Source of the DNA: Luteibacter aegosomaticola
GTDB lineage: Bacteria > Pseudomonadota > Gammaproteobacteria > Xanthomonadales > Rhodanobacteraceae
Length of the DNA stretch: 64,000 nt
Assembly: GCF_023078475.1 (NCBI RefSeq)
Contig: NZ_CP095741.1
Location: forward strand, 1,364,001 to 1,428,000
Reading direction: 5' to 3'
Position 1 is the stretch's first letter, and each line of letters begins with the position of its first letter. The translations under genes and the position numbers were made by a program. The notes below the pieces were generated by a model. That model saw only the letters and a list, made by a program, of their open reading frames with translations, was not told where the DNA came from and did no database searches. Of the stretch, positions 37,659 through 47,316 are shown piece after piece.

Positions 37659-40600
37659 ATGACAATGCACCCCGCAGCACCCCCGGGGCAGGCAAGGCGA
37701 ACACGGTTATCCGCCGTGCTCGCGGTGCTCTGCCTTGGCGCGACGGTGACGGCACATGCCGTGACACTCGCGCCTTCCGATCGCGTGGATGTGAACCTCG
37801 GCGCACAGCCGTGGAAGTACATCAAGCAATACCAGAACCAGACCGGCCACGCTCCCGTCCCCAACGGCGATGATGGCGCGGCTGTCGCGTTCGACGATTC
37901 GCAATGGGAAACCGTCGGTATCCCGCATGCCGCGAACGACTTCACCACCTTCATCAACCAGGAATCGGGTGGTGGCCAGGGCAGCCTGGATGGTGAAACC
38001 AGCTGGTACCGCACCACGCTGAAAGACAGCGCGAGCTACCAGGGCCGCAAGGTCATGGTCGAATTCGAAGGCGCGCACACGGGCGACCGCGTGTACGTCA
38101 ACGGCCAGTTCATCCCCGGCACGGGCGCACTGAACCAGGCCGGCCAGGTCGATGCCAACGCGACGCACGTGATTGGCTTCATCCCGCATATCGTCGACCT
38201 GACGCCCTACCTGCACTACGACGGCAAGGACGTCATCGCCGTCAAGGTCAGCCGTAGCGGCGGTGGTTTCTTCCAGGACCCGGGTTTCTCGGGTTCGTTC
38301 CGTTTCGGCCAGGCCGAAGCAGGCCTGTTCCGCCCGGTAAAACTGCACGTCACCAACCTCGTGCACATCCCGGAAAACGTCTACGCCGGCCAGAACACGT
38401 GGGGTACCTATGTAGGTACCGAGTCGCTCAGCGATGATCACTCCAGCGCCGTCGTCCGCGTGCAGACCAACGTGGTCAACGATCGCGATACGCCGGTGAC
38501 GGTGACGCTCACCACGCAGATCGTCGATGCCACCGGCAAGGTGGTCGCCACCGATCAGCAGGAAAAGCAGCTCTCGCCGCACGTCGCCCCGTCGGATGTC
38601 ACGCCGGTGTTCGACGAAAAGCTGACGGTGAACACGCCGACGCTGTGGTATCCGAACAACAGCATCTACGGCAAGCCGTACATGTACAAAGTGCTGCATA
38701 CGGTCAGCATCGATGGCACCGTGGTCGATGCGAAGCAGAGCCCGCTCGGCATTCGCATGATCACCTGGGATAAGGATTTCCCGTACGTCAACGGCAAGAA
38801 GCAGTACACGTGGGGCGCTTCGGGTCGCTATGACTACCCGGCGCTCGGCTCGTCCGTGCCGGAAGAGCAGCAGTGGCGCGATCTGCAGCAGCTGGCCGCG
38901 GCCGGCGGTAACCTGTGGCGCCCGGGTCATTCGCCGTCCAGCCCCGAGTTCGTCGAGGCCGCGGACGCGCTTGGCGTGTTCATCGTGCAGCCCAGCGGCG
39001 ATGGCGAGAACGGTTTCTCCAACCGTTGCGCGGCCGGTGACGATGCCTGCGTGAACATGTGGAACATCAAGCGCGAGCTGCATCGCGACCTGGTGATCCG
39101 CGATCGCAACCATCCGTCGATCCTTGCCTGGGAATCCAACAACGGCAAGATGGACACCAACTTCGCGGTGGAACTGCGCACGATGGCCCGTAACTGGGAC
39201 AGCATCGCGCCGCGTGCCGCCGCCGACCGTTCGCCGGACCCGGCCAACGGCGACATCCTGAGCTGCAGCAAGGCAGGGTGCGAAGAAGGCGTGCACCAGC
39301 AGTACCCGAACAAGCCCGCCTGGGGCGCGGAGTACTGGGGCATTGGTTCGCAGCGTCACGCGTTCGATTACGAGCTCTCGTATGCGCTGAACTACCTCGT
39401 GCCATATTCGAAGGGCCGCAAGGCGGGCACCTTCGGCATGGCGCAGTGGTACTTCGCCGATACGCCGGGTGAAACCATCGAGTTCGATGAAGGCACCGAG
39501 GACGCGACGCACTACACGATCGCCGCGGATACGGGCGAGAAGCAGTTTGCGCACAACGTGCGCTCGATCGGCAGCTCCATGGTCGACCAGAACCGCTTCC
39601 CGCGCATGATGTATTACATCTACCAGTCGGTGTGGACGCCGTTCGAAGTGAAGCCGGTGGTCAAGCTGGCGCATCACTGGAACCGTGCTTCCGATGCACC
39701 GATCCAGGTGAACGCGTTCAGTAACTGCCCGGCCGTGCGCCTGCTGGTGAACGGCGTGCCGCAGGGTAGCGACCAGAAGCCCAACAACTGGGATTCGATC
39801 GACCAGGCCAGCTACGACGTCGAAAACTCGGGTAAGGATCCGGACACGGGCCATATCAAGGGTTCGGCGCAGGCCCAGAAGACCACCGGCCTCCCGGGCC
39901 AGGTCCACTGGAACCTGACCTGGCAGGCCGGTACCGCCACCGCGCAGTGCATCGATGCGCTGGGTGCCGTGGTGGATGACGCCAACGGCTCGCCGGTGCA
40001 GGACACGCTGACGACCGCAGGTACCGCCGACCACATCGAACTGAGCGTCGTTCCGGAGCTGGTGAAGCCGGATGGCACCTCGTTCGGTATCACGGCCAAC
40101 GGTTCGGACGCTGCCTTCATCGTGGCCCGCGTTGTCGACAAGAACGGCGTCACCGTCCCGACGGGCGCCGATGTCAACGTCGATTTCGAAGTGACGGGCG
40201 GTGCCTCGCTGGTGACCTACCAGGGCGGCACGCAGCAGCTGGTCGACTGGGCCGGTGGCCACACGTTGAACAACGATGGCTCGGAAGAGCCGATCCACGG
40301 TTACCACGCACCGGGCTCGCATGAGCTGAAGTTCGAAGGCGGCCTGCAGAAGATCGCACTGCGTACGAAGTTCGATACCGGTACGGTCACCGTCACGGCG
40401 ACAGCCAATGGCCTGCTGCCGGGCAGCGCGTCGTTCAACGTCGTCGCGGTGCCGAAGGCGTCGCAGGGTGCGTCCGGTCCGCCGGCCATCATCGCCAACC
40501 CCGTCGAAGACGACGTGACCCAGGGCTTCCCCGGCCATTTCTCGGTGACCGCGACCGGCGAAGCGCCGTTGTCGTTCACCTGGAAGCGTGGTGGCCAGGC

Positions 40601-43600
40601 GATCCCGGGTGCGAATGCGGCGAGCTACACCACCGATGCCACGGTGGCGGGTGATGACGGCGCGACCTATACCGTCGTCGTGCACAACGCGAAGGGTGAC
40701 CAGGAATCCACGCCTGCCGTCCTCCACGTGTTCAAGCCGCAGAACGTGGTGATCAGCCAGCAGCCGGCCGCCCAGAGCGTCGACGTGGGCCAGCAGGCGC
40801 ACTTCGCTGTCGTGGCTACCGGTTCGCCGAAGGTGACCTACCAGTGGATGCGCGGCAATACGGCGATCGCGGGTGCGAATGGCCCGACGTACGACACGCC
40901 GGTGCTCACCGCGGCCGATGGCAACGTCGATTTCGCCGTGGTGGTCTCCAACCCGCTGGGCGATACGCCTTCCACGCCGGCCCACCTCACCGTGAATGCG
41001 GCTCGTCCGCCGGTGATCACCGGCCAGCCGGGCAACGTGCGTGCGAACCCGGGCCAGAGCGCCCAGTTCACCGTGTCCGTCGCCGGTTCCTCGCCGTTCC
41101 ACTACAAGTGGACGCACGATGGCCAGCCGGTGGGTGACGACAACGCCACGCTGACCGTTTCCAACGTCAGCCTCAGCGATGTCGGTAACTACCAGGTCGT
41201 GATCACCAATATCCTCGGTGATGCCTCGGCCGCGACGAGTACGAACGCTGCGCTCACGCTGGCGCCCCCCGGTGCCAACCTCGCCCGTCAGAAGGTGACC
41301 TACGCCAGTGGCGTGGAGAACGTGCAGGGCACGCCGTCGGCGGGTGCCGTGGATGGCGATGACAAGGGCACGCGCTGGGCGTCGGAGCAGGGCAACGATG
41401 CGGCATGGTTCACCGTCGACCTGGGTGCCGTGCGCTCGTTCAACCGCGTGGTGATCAAGTGGGAGAATGCCCACGCCGCGCGGTACAAGATCCAGTACTC
41501 GAACGACAAGGACACGGGCTACCAGGATTGGTTCGAGAACGACACCAGCCTCGGCGGTACCGAAGACACGACGGACAAGCGCGTGTCGGCACGCTACGTG
41601 CGCATGCAGGGCATCAAGCGCGCCACCGACTACGGTTACTCGTTCTACGAGTTCGAAGTCTATGACTCGCCCACCTGCTGCCAGGATGGCGACCGCTACA
41701 CCGTGCAGGACACCAACCACGTCGTGGACCACTTCAGTGGCCTGACCTGGGAGCGTGCTCAGCGCGGGCTGGCGGACCAGGGTGCGCAGTACAAGCAGTC
41801 CAATGCGAACACGGATTGCAAGGCCGCGAGCGCTCGCCTGCCGACGCTGGATGAAGCGCTGGCCGTGGCCGGCCAGAACCTGTCGACGAATGCGTTCCCG
41901 CAGGCGTGGACGATCTGGACCGCGACGAACGATCCCTCGGATCCGCAGTACGCGTACCAGGTGGCCTCGGATGGTTCGACCTTCCGCCTCGTGGCGGAGA
42001 ACAACCCGTCGCACGCACTGTGCGTGACCGGCCCCACGGCGGTCGCTCCGGCGATCACGGTGGATCCGCAGGCACAGAAGGCGGGCGTGGGCCGTTCGGC
42101 GCATCTTGCCGTGACCGCGACCGGTGATGGCCCGCTGGCCTACAACTGGTACCGCCACCTTGCGCAGGCCGATGGCACGTTCACGGACGAGCTGGCCGCC
42201 TCGACCACCGATGGCACCTACGCCACCCCGGCGCTCGCCGCCGCGGATAACGGCACGCAGTACATGGTGCGCGTGGTGAGTGCGAAGGGCCTCACGACCC
42301 AGAGCGCGTTCGCAGCCATCACGGTGGATACCTCCACCGACGGCTTCGATCCGCCGGCATGGCAGCAGGGCACCGCGACCCAGCCGGGCAACGGTGGCAC
42401 CGATCCGAACCAGCCGGATAACCCGGATGGCCCGGGCACGCCGGGCGATGGCCAGGGCGGTGTGAACATTGCCGTGGGTGCAGGCGCGACCTCCAGTGGT
42501 AACGAAAACGACGGCTACCTCGGCCCGAAGGGTGCGACGGACGGCGATTTCACCACGCGCTGGGGCTCGTCTTTCACGCCGACCGCGTGGATCCGCCTCG
42601 ACCTGGGTGCGCAGAAGACGTTCGACCACGTGATCCTTCGCTGGGAGCGCGCGCACTCGACGTCGTACGTGGTCGAAGTGTCGAACGACGATGTGAACTA
42701 CACCCCCGTGACCCCGCAGCCGGTGGCTGGCAAGGGTGGCGTGGAGCGCGTGGACTTCTCCGCGGTCACCGCACAGTACGTGCGCATGACCAGCTCGGCG
42801 AAGAACACGGACTACGGTGTGTCGCTGTATGAGTTCGAGGTGTATGCGGCCACCGCGCCGACCTTCGTGAGCCAGCCGCAGGCGCAGTCGGTGACGGCCG
42901 GCCAGGCGGTGACGTTCGCGGTCAGCGTCAAGGCCAACGGCACGCCCGGCTACCAGTGGCGTCGCGACGGTGCTGCCGTCAGTGGTGCCAACCAGGCCAG
43001 CTACACGTTCACCGCCTCGCTGGCCAACGCTGGCAGCTACGACGTGGTGGTGACCGATGCCGCCGGCCAGAAGGCAGTCAGTCAGGCGGCGACGCTCGCC
43101 GTGCAGCAGCCGGTGCAGCAGACGCCGCCGCCGGTGTCGTCCAGCACCAACCTCGCCCTGCACCAGCCGGTGCTCGCCTCTTCGGAGGAGAACCCGGTGG
43201 CGTTCAAGGCCGCCAACCTGACCGATGGTGACACCGGTACGCGTTGGTCGTCGCAGTTCAACGATGACGAGTGGGTGCGTGTCGACCTTGGTGCCGTGAA
43301 GACGGTGAACAAGGTGGTGCTGACGTGGGAGAACGCCCATGCCGTGAACTACCTGATCGAGGTGTCGCTCGACGGGCAGTCCTGGCAGGTGGCGGATGCG
43401 AAGATCGGCAGCGACGGCGGCGTGGAAACGCTGACGTTCACCCCGGTGTCCGCTCGCTACGTGCGCATGCACGGCCAGACCCGCAACACGCAGTACGGCT
43501 ACTCGCTGTGGGAAATGGAGGTGTACGGCACCACGGATGGCACCGACCCGACCCAGCCGCAGCAGCCGGTGGGTAACGATCCCTCGGAAGGTTTCGATTA

Positions 43601-44747
43601 CGACACCTACCCGGGCTTCATCGGCACCCAGCTGCGCAATGCCACCAACGGCAAGTGGCGCGACGATCAGGTTTACGTCGCTGTCATCGGCCGCGATCCG
43701 ACCACCCAGGTGTTCTCGTGGGTGAAGCCGGATGGCACGATCACCGCCGCGAAGGTGGAAGACAACGACGGTGCGGGCCACCTGACCAAGAATGGCCAGA
43801 ACTATCCGAACTACTTCTTCACCCTGGCCCAGGCCAAGTTGCTGAAGCTGCCGAAGATGGATTCGGGCCGCATCTTCGTGTCCGTCGGTGAACCGATGTA
43901 CATCAAGATCCTGAAGGCGGCCGATGACACGATCGGTTTTGCGGGCCCCAACCCGTTGAACGTGACCGATCCGAACATCGGTGTGTATTACGACTGGTAT
44001 GAGTTCACCTGGAACAACGACGCCCTGTTCATCAACACCACGCAGGTCGATCAGTTCTCCATCCCGCTCTCGCTGGATGTGTATGGCGGCAACAAGACGC
44101 GCCATGTGAACTCGGGTATCACCCAGACCCGCGCCGAGATCTTCGCGGCGTACAACCAGGAAGTACCGGCCGAGTTCCAGCTGGCCAGTGCCGACCCGAT
44201 CCGTATCCTCGCCCCGGGCAAGGATCAGTTCGATGCCGGCAAGCCGCAGGAGCATTACTTCGACGCGTACATCGACAGCAGCTGGACGTATTACCAGAGC
44301 CATGTGCTGCAGATGACCATCGGCGCCAAGCAGTTCGAAGGCACCGTGGTGGATGGCACGCTGGTGTTCCGCCACACGAACTGGGCGGATACCCACGAGC
44401 CGGATGAAGCCGAAGGCATGCTGTTCAACGTGCAGAAGCCGACCACGCAGGATGTGCTGGAAGGCAAGGGCGCCCTGGCGCGTTCCAACGACCCATGGGG
44501 CGTGGAAGGCCAGCTGGAAGCGCAGATCTGCGCGGCGTTCAACCGCCACGTGATGGAAGATACGAGTGAGTGGAAGGATGCGGGTGCGTTCTACCTGCAG
44601 TCGCCGGCCAACTACTACTCGCGCTTCTGGCACCTGCACGGCGTGAACGGCAAGGCCTACGGTTTCGCGTACGACGATGTTTCCGACCAGAGCTCCAGCC
44701 TCATCGAGGCGCAGCCGGAACATCTCGAACTCGGGATCGGCTGGTAA
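37659..44747 (+). CDS. giant secreted multidomain glycosidase: GH2-like + Ig + F5/8-C + GH64-like
   Basis: Secreted protein of 2362 residues with a signal peptide (about 1-33). Order read from the sequence: GH2-type sugar-binding and Ig-like domains (about 44-345), GH2-like barrel (about 363-660) with NHPSILAWES (candidate acid/base Glu492; the usual Asn-Glu pair is changed to Asn-Asn-Gly) and GAEYWG (candidate nucleophile Glu558), a DUF4982-like domain (660-770), a Big1-like domain (790-930), three Ig-like domains (940-1202), F5/8-C (1204-1336), DUF1566 (1337-1460), Ig (1462-1558), Pro/Gly/Asn linker, F5/8-C (1602-1730), Ig (1733-1820), F5/8-C (1828-1957) and a GH64-like beta-1,3-glucanase region (about 1970-2362; YYDWYEFTWNNDALFIN, FAYDDVSDQSS). 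Boundaries are approximate. It probably degrades fungal or plant beta-glucans. Single gene with its own terminator. Confidence 0.85.
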   Translation: MTMHPAAPPGQARRTRLSAVLAVLCLGATVTAHAVTLAPSDRVDVNLGAQPWKYIKQYQNQTGHAPVPNGDDGAAVAFDDSQWETVGIPHAANDFTTFINQESGGGQGSLDGETSWYRTTLKDSASYQGRKVMVEFEGAHTGDRVYVNGQFIPGTGALNQAGQVDANATHVIGFIPHIVDLTPYLHYDGKDVIAVKVSRSGGGFFQDPGFSGSFRFGQAEAGLFRPVKLHVTNLVHIPENVYAGQNTWGTYVGTESLSDDHSSAVVRVQTNVVNDRDTPVTVTLTTQIVDATGKVVATDQQEKQLSPHVAPSDVTPVFDEKLTVNTPTLWYPNNSIYGKPYMYKVLHTVSIDGTVVDAKQSPLGIRMITWDKDFPYVNGKKQYTWGASGRYDYPALGSSVPEEQQWRDLQQLAAAGGNLWRPGHSPSSPEFVEAADALGVFIVQPSGDGENGFSNRCAAGDDACVNMWNIKRELHRDLVIRDRNHPSILAWESNNGKMDTNFAVELRTMARNWDSIAPRAAADRSPDPANGDILSCSKAGCEEGVHQQYPNKPAWGAEYWGIGSQRHAFDYELSYALNYLVPYSKGRKAGTFGMAQWYFADTPGETIEFDEGTEDATHYTIAADTGEKQFAHNVRSIGSSMVDQNRFPRMMYYIYQSVWTPFEVKPVVKLAHHWNRASDAPIQVNAFSNCPAVRLLVNGVPQGSDQKPNNWDSIDQASYDVENSGKDPDTGHIKGSAQAQKTTGLPGQVHWNLTWQAGTATAQCIDALGAVVDDANGSPVQDTLTTAGTADHIELSVVPELVKPDGTSFGITANGSDAAFIVARVVDKNGVTVPTGADVNVDFEVTGGASLVTYQGGTQQLVDWAGGHTLNNDGSEEPIHGYHAPGSHELKFEGGLQKIALRTKFDTGTVTVTATANGLLPGSASFNVVAVPKASQGASGPPAIIANPVEDDVTQGFPGHFSVTATGEAPLSFTWKRGGQAIPGANAASYTTDATVAGDDGATYTVVVHNAKGDQESTPAVLHVFKPQNVVISQQPAAQSVDVGQQAHFAVVATGSPKVTYQWMRGNTAIAGANGPTYDTPVLTAADGNVDFAVVVSNPLGDTPSTPAHLTVNAARPPVITGQPGNVRANPGQSAQFTVSVAGSSPFHYKWTHDGQPVGDDNATLTVSNVSLSDVGNYQVVITNILGDASAATSTNAALTLAPPGANLARQKVTYASGVENVQGTPSAGAVDGDDKGTRWASEQGNDAAWFTVDLGAVRSFNRVVIKWENAHAARYKIQYSNDKDTGYQDWFENDTSLGGTEDTTDKRVSARYVRMQGIKRATDYGYSFYEFEVYDSPTCCQDGDRYTVQDTNHVVDHFSGLTWERAQRGLADQGAQYKQSNANTDCKAASARLPTLDEALAVAGQNLSTNAFPQAWTIWTATNDPSDPQYAYQVASDGSTFRLVAENNPSHALCVTGPTAVAPAITVDPQAQKAGVGRSAHLAVTATGDGPLAYNWYRHLAQADGTFTDELAASTTDGTYATPALAAADNGTQYMVRVVSAKGLTTQSAFAAITVDTSTDGFDPPAWQQGTATQPGNGGTDPNQPDNPDGPGTPGDGQGGVNIAVGAGATSSGNENDGYLGPKGATDGDFTTRWGSSFTPTAWIRLDLGAQKTFDHVILRWERAHSTSYVVEVSNDDVNYTPVTPQPVAGKGGVERVDFSAVTAQYVRMTSSAKNTDYGVSLYEFEVYAATAPTFVSQPQAQSVTAGQAVTFAVSVKANGTPGYQWRRDGAAVSGANQASYTFTASLANAGSYDVVVTDAAGQKAVSQAATLAVQQPVQQTPPPVSSSTNLALHQPVLASSEENPVAFKAANLTDGDTGTRWSSQFNDDEWVRVDLGAVKTVNKVVLTWENAHAVNYLIEVSLDGQSWQVADAKIGSDGGVETLTFTPVSARYVRMHGQTRNTQYGYSLWEMEVYGTTDGTDPTQPQQPVGNDPSEGFDYDTYPGFIGTQLRNATNGKWRDDQVYVAVIGRDPTTQVFSWVKPDGTITAAKVEDNDGAGHLTKNGQNYPNYFFTLAQAKLLKLPKMDSGRIFVSVGEPMYIKILKAADDTIGFAGPNPLNVTDPNIGVYYDWYEFTWNNDALFINTTQVDQFSIPLSLDVYGGNKTRHVNSGITQTRAEIFAAYNQEVPAEFQLASADPIRILAPGKDQFDAGKPQEHYFDAYIDSSWTYYQSHVLQMTIGAKQFEGTVVDGTLVFRHTNWADTHEPDEAEGMLFNVQKPTTQDVLEGKGALARSNDPWGVEGQLEAQICAAFNRHVMEDTSEWKDAGAFYLQSPANYYSRFWHLHGVNGKAYGFAYDDVSDQSSSLIEAQPEHLELGIGW

Positions 44748-44766
44748 AAAGCGTCAGGTAAAAAAG

Positions 44767-44798
44767 AAAGGGCGGTGGGGAAACCCACCGCCCTTTTT
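44767..44798 (+). terminator. rho-independent terminator of the giant gene
   Basis: Thirteen-base-pair stem AAAGGGCGGTGGG / CCCACCGCCCTTT with a GAAA tetraloop and a T-run, 20 nt after the stop codon. Confidence 0.92.
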
Positions 44799-44803
44799 CA
44801 TGC

Positions 44804-44950
44804 CCATCGTCCATCGTCCATCGTCCATCGTCCATCGTCCATCGTCCATCGTCCATCGTCCATCGTCCATCGTCCATCGTCCATCGTCCATCGTCCATCG
44901 TCCATCGTCCATCGTCCATCGCGCGTCGCCCGTCGCCCGTCGCCCGTCGT
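44804..44950. repeat. heptamer tandem array, 21 units of CCATCGT type
   Basis: Sixteen perfect CCATCGT units in a row, then CCATCGC, GCGTCGC, two CCGTCGC and CCGTCGT, all in 7-bp phase (147 bp). Variants cluster at the right end, which runs directly into a REP-A element. It is intergenic, after the terminator, and not in any convincing reading frame. Confidence 0.95.
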
Positions 44951-45043
44951 AGGAGCCCACCCTGTGGGCGACATCTTTCGCCCAAACCTCTCAGGCCCTG
45001 CGGCCGCGGTACGAACGGCGTCGCCCACAGGGTGGGCTCCTAC
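44949..45043. repeat. REP-A pair, inverted (second locus)
   Basis: Plus-strand copy at 44949-44981 and minus-strand copy at 45011-45043, 29 bp apart, filling the space up to the end of darP. The array and this pair account for the 307-bp gap. Confidence 0.85.
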
Positions 45044-45054
45044 ATGAGGCGGTT

Positions 45055-45597
45055 TCAATCCTCGGATGAGGCTTCGAGTTCCTTGAGGATCTTGTAGATC
45101 TCGCGGAACGCGTGCAGCGGCTTGTTCGCCTCGCGCTCGGTGCGCGCCTGGCGCACCAGCGAGCGCAGGTGCTGGCGATCCAGCTCCGGGTGCTTGTCGA
45201 ACAGATCGCCGAGCGCCGCATCGCCGCCTTCCAGCAGCTTCTCGCGCGCCGCCTCCAGGCGGTGCATGTGCGCGGCTTCCTGGCGCTGGCGGTCGCGGTC
45301 TTCACCCAGCGCGGCACGGGCATCGGCGAAGGCTTCATCGCCATGCCGGCGCATCATCTTCGCCAGGTAGGCCATCTGGCGCTTACGCGCGATATGCGCC
45401 GTGACCTTACGCGTGCGCCCGATCTCGTCGACGATGTCTTCCGGCAGGTTGAGCTTGGGGATGCGCGAGGGCGGCAGGTCCACCAGCTGGTTGGCCAGCT
45501 TCAGGATATCCAGCGCGTTGCGCCGGTTCTCGGTGCGGCTGGGGCCGAAATCTTCCTCGTCGTCGTCCCGCGGCGGCGGCTTGTCCCAGTTCATCAT
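45055..45597 (-). CDS. darP: ribosome biogenesis factor DarP (YjgA, DUF615)
   Basis: Cytoplasmic protein of 180 residues that acts late in 50S subunit assembly in E. coli. A highly charged helical protein with the DUF615 core: TENRRNALDILKLANQLVDLPPSRI, LPEDIVDEIGRTRKVTAHIARKRQMAYLAKMMR (Arg/Lys-rich) and ANKPLHAFREIYKILKEL at the end. It overlaps the upstream DUF1653 gene by 4 nt. Near pmbA, as in E. coli and xanthomonads. Confidence 0.93.
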   Translation of the reverse strand: MMNWDKPPPRDDDEEDFGPSRTENRRNALDILKLANQLVDLPPSRIPKLNLPEDIVDEIGRTRKVTAHIARKRQMAYLAKMMRRHGDEAFADARAALGEDRDRQRQEAAHMHRLEAAREKLLEGGDAALGDLFDKHPELDRQHLRSLVRQARTEREANKPLHAFREIYKILKELEASSED

Positions 45598-45818
45598 GGC
45601 TGTACCTCCTCACCTTCGAAGGCAAAGCGCGGCTGCACGCGGCCTTCGTGTTCAACAGTTTCCGCGAACATGGTCGCGGGGCGTACCCACAGGCCGTGCT
45701 CGCCGTAGAGAGCCTGGTACACGACCAGTTCCTCCAGGGTTTCGCTGTGCCGGGCGGTGCCCAGCACGCGGTAGGGCATGCCCTTGAAGTGGCGGTAGTA
45801 GCCGACACGGATGCTCAT
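45594..45818 (-). CDS. DUF1653 domain protein
   Basis: Small protein of 74 residues from the ATG at 45818. The DUF1653 pattern is complete: GYYRHFKGMPYRVLGTARHSETLEELVVYQALYG, ending with a Phe-Glu-Gly region after WVRPATMFAETV. Function is unknown; the compact beta domain is often encoded alone. Its stop overlaps the darP start by 4 nt, so the two form an operon divergent from pmbA. Confidence 0.85.
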   Translation of the reverse strand: MSIRVGYYRHFKGMPYRVLGTARHSETLEELVVYQALYGEHGLWVRPATMFAETVEHEGRVQPRFAFEGEEVQP

Positions 45819-45936
45819 CAGGTTTCCATGGCACCATGGGCGGTGCGTTGCTTTGGATTCGGGCGGCGCGCCCCCAGATAGGGACATTGGCCGCCTGCGG
45901 CCTGCCATTCTAACCGCCAGCCCCCGGGAAGCCCAC

Positions 45937-47286
45937 GTGAGCCTAGTTTCCACCCTCGACACCAGCCACCAGGACCTCGACCGCCTTGCCAGCCTGGCCG
46001 AGGATACGATCCGCCGGGCCCGCGCCGCAGGCGCCTCCCAGGCCGAAGTCTCCGCCAGTGTCGACGTGGGCCTGAACGTGAACGTGCGCCTGGGTGAGGT
46101 GGAAACCGTGGAGCACACCCGCGACCGCGGGTTTTCCCTCACGGTGTTCTTTGGCCAGCGCAAGGGCTCGGCCAGCACGGCCGACCTGAACCCGGATTCC
46201 ATCCAGGCCACGATCGACCAGGCCTGTGCCATCGCCCGCTTTACCGAGGAAGACCCGGCCGCCGGCCTGGCGGATGCCGACCGCATGGCCACGTCCTTCC
46301 CGGATCTGGACCTGTGGCATCCGTGGGACATCGACGTAGAGTCGGCCATCCGCCTCGGCTGCGACGTCGAAAATGCCGGTCGCGATCTCGATGGCATCAC
46401 CAATTCCGATGGTGCCAGCGTCAATGCGGGGCAGAGCCTCTCCGTCTACGCCAACTCGCATGGCTTCCTGGGCCGCGAACGCGGCACCCGCCATTCGCTG
46501 TCGGTGGCGCTTATCGCCGGTGACGACGAAGGCATGCAGCGCGATTACTGGTATGACAGCGTGCGTGACGCCAGCCAGTTCATGGACGCCGCGGCGCTGG
46601 GCCGCAAAGCCGCCGAGCGCACGCTTTCGCGCCTGGACGCCCGCCGCCTCAGCACCCGTCAGGCGCCGGTGTTGTTCGCGCCGGAGATCTCCCGCTCCCT
46701 GATCGGCCACCTGCTCGGTGCGGTGAGCGGTGGCTCGCTGTACCGTCGCTCCAGCTTCCTGCTCGACCACGTGGGCAAGCAGGTGCTGCCGTCCTGGATG
46801 CGGATCGATGAGAAACCGCTCATCCCGGGTGGCTTCGGTTCCTCGGTTTTCGATGCCGAAGGTGTGGCCACGCTGGACTCGCCGCTCATCGTGGATGGCG
46901 TGCTCTCGCGCTATATCCTCGGCAGCTATTCGGCACGCAAGCTCGGCCTTTCGTCCACCGGCAATGCCGGCGGCGTGCATAACCTCGTGGTTGCCAACAG
47001 CGGCGAAGACTTCCAGGGCATGCTGAAAAAACTCGGCACCGGCCTGCTGGTCACCGAGGTGATGGGGCAGGGCGTTTCCATCATTACCGGCGATTATTCG
47101 CGTGGCGCGTCGGGTTTCTGGGTGGAAAACGGCGAAATCGCCTACCCGGTCGAAGAGATCACCATCGCTGCCAACCTGCGCGATATGTACGCCAACCTCG
47201 TGGCCGTGGGTGCCGATGTGGATCGCCGCTCGCACATCCTCACCGGCTCCTGGCTCATCGAAAACATGACCATCGCGGGCGAGTAG
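45937..47286 (+). CDS. pmbA: metalloprotease subunit PmbA (TldE)
   Basis: TldD partner of 449 residues; the GTG at 45937 opens MSLVSTLDTSHQDL. It lacks the HExxxH motif, as expected for TldE. Typical blocks are GLNVNVRLGEVETVEHTRDRGFSLTVFFG, YANSHGFLGRERGTRHSLSVALIA and GNAGGVHNLVVANSGEDFQGML. It probably joins TldD (35824) in one protease. The two genes are 8.7 kb apart here because of the giant glycosidase. Confidence 0.95.
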   Translation: MSLVSTLDTSHQDLDRLASLAEDTIRRARAAGASQAEVSASVDVGLNVNVRLGEVETVEHTRDRGFSLTVFFGQRKGSASTADLNPDSIQATIDQACAIARFTEEDPAAGLADADRMATSFPDLDLWHPWDIDVESAIRLGCDVENAGRDLDGITNSDGASVNAGQSLSVYANSHGFLGRERGTRHSLSVALIAGDDEGMQRDYWYDSVRDASQFMDAAALGRKAAERTLSRLDARRLSTRQAPVLFAPEISRSLIGHLLGAVSGGSLYRRSSFLLDHVGKQVLPSWMRIDEKPLIPGGFGSSVFDAEGVATLDSPLIVDGVLSRYILGSYSARKLGLSSTGNAGGVHNLVVANSGEDFQGMLKKLGTGLLVTEVMGQGVSIITGDYSRGASGFWVENGEIAYPVEEITIAANLRDMYANLVAVGADVDRRSHILTGSWLIENMTIAGE

Positions 47287-47316
47287 TCCCGCTGCCGGGC
47301 AGGCATGACTTCCCAC

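Noticed and set aside
37707..44723. 2338-residue open frame on the minus strand opposite the giant glycosidase
   Set aside because: It mirrors the codon positions of the plus-strand gene, is rich in Arg/His/Val without domains, and has no ribosome site. High GC removes stops in this antisense frame.
44804..44950. CRISPR array
   Set aside because: Units are 7 bp with no spacers between them and no cas genes nearby; it is a simple tandem repeat.
44677..45058. Short coding frames through the heptamer array (repeated Pro-Ser-Ile-Val-His or Trp-Thr-Met-Asp-Asp)
   Set aside because: Because 7 is not a multiple of 3, the array yields 7-residue peptide repeats in all frames; there is no ribosome site and the region lies behind a terminator.
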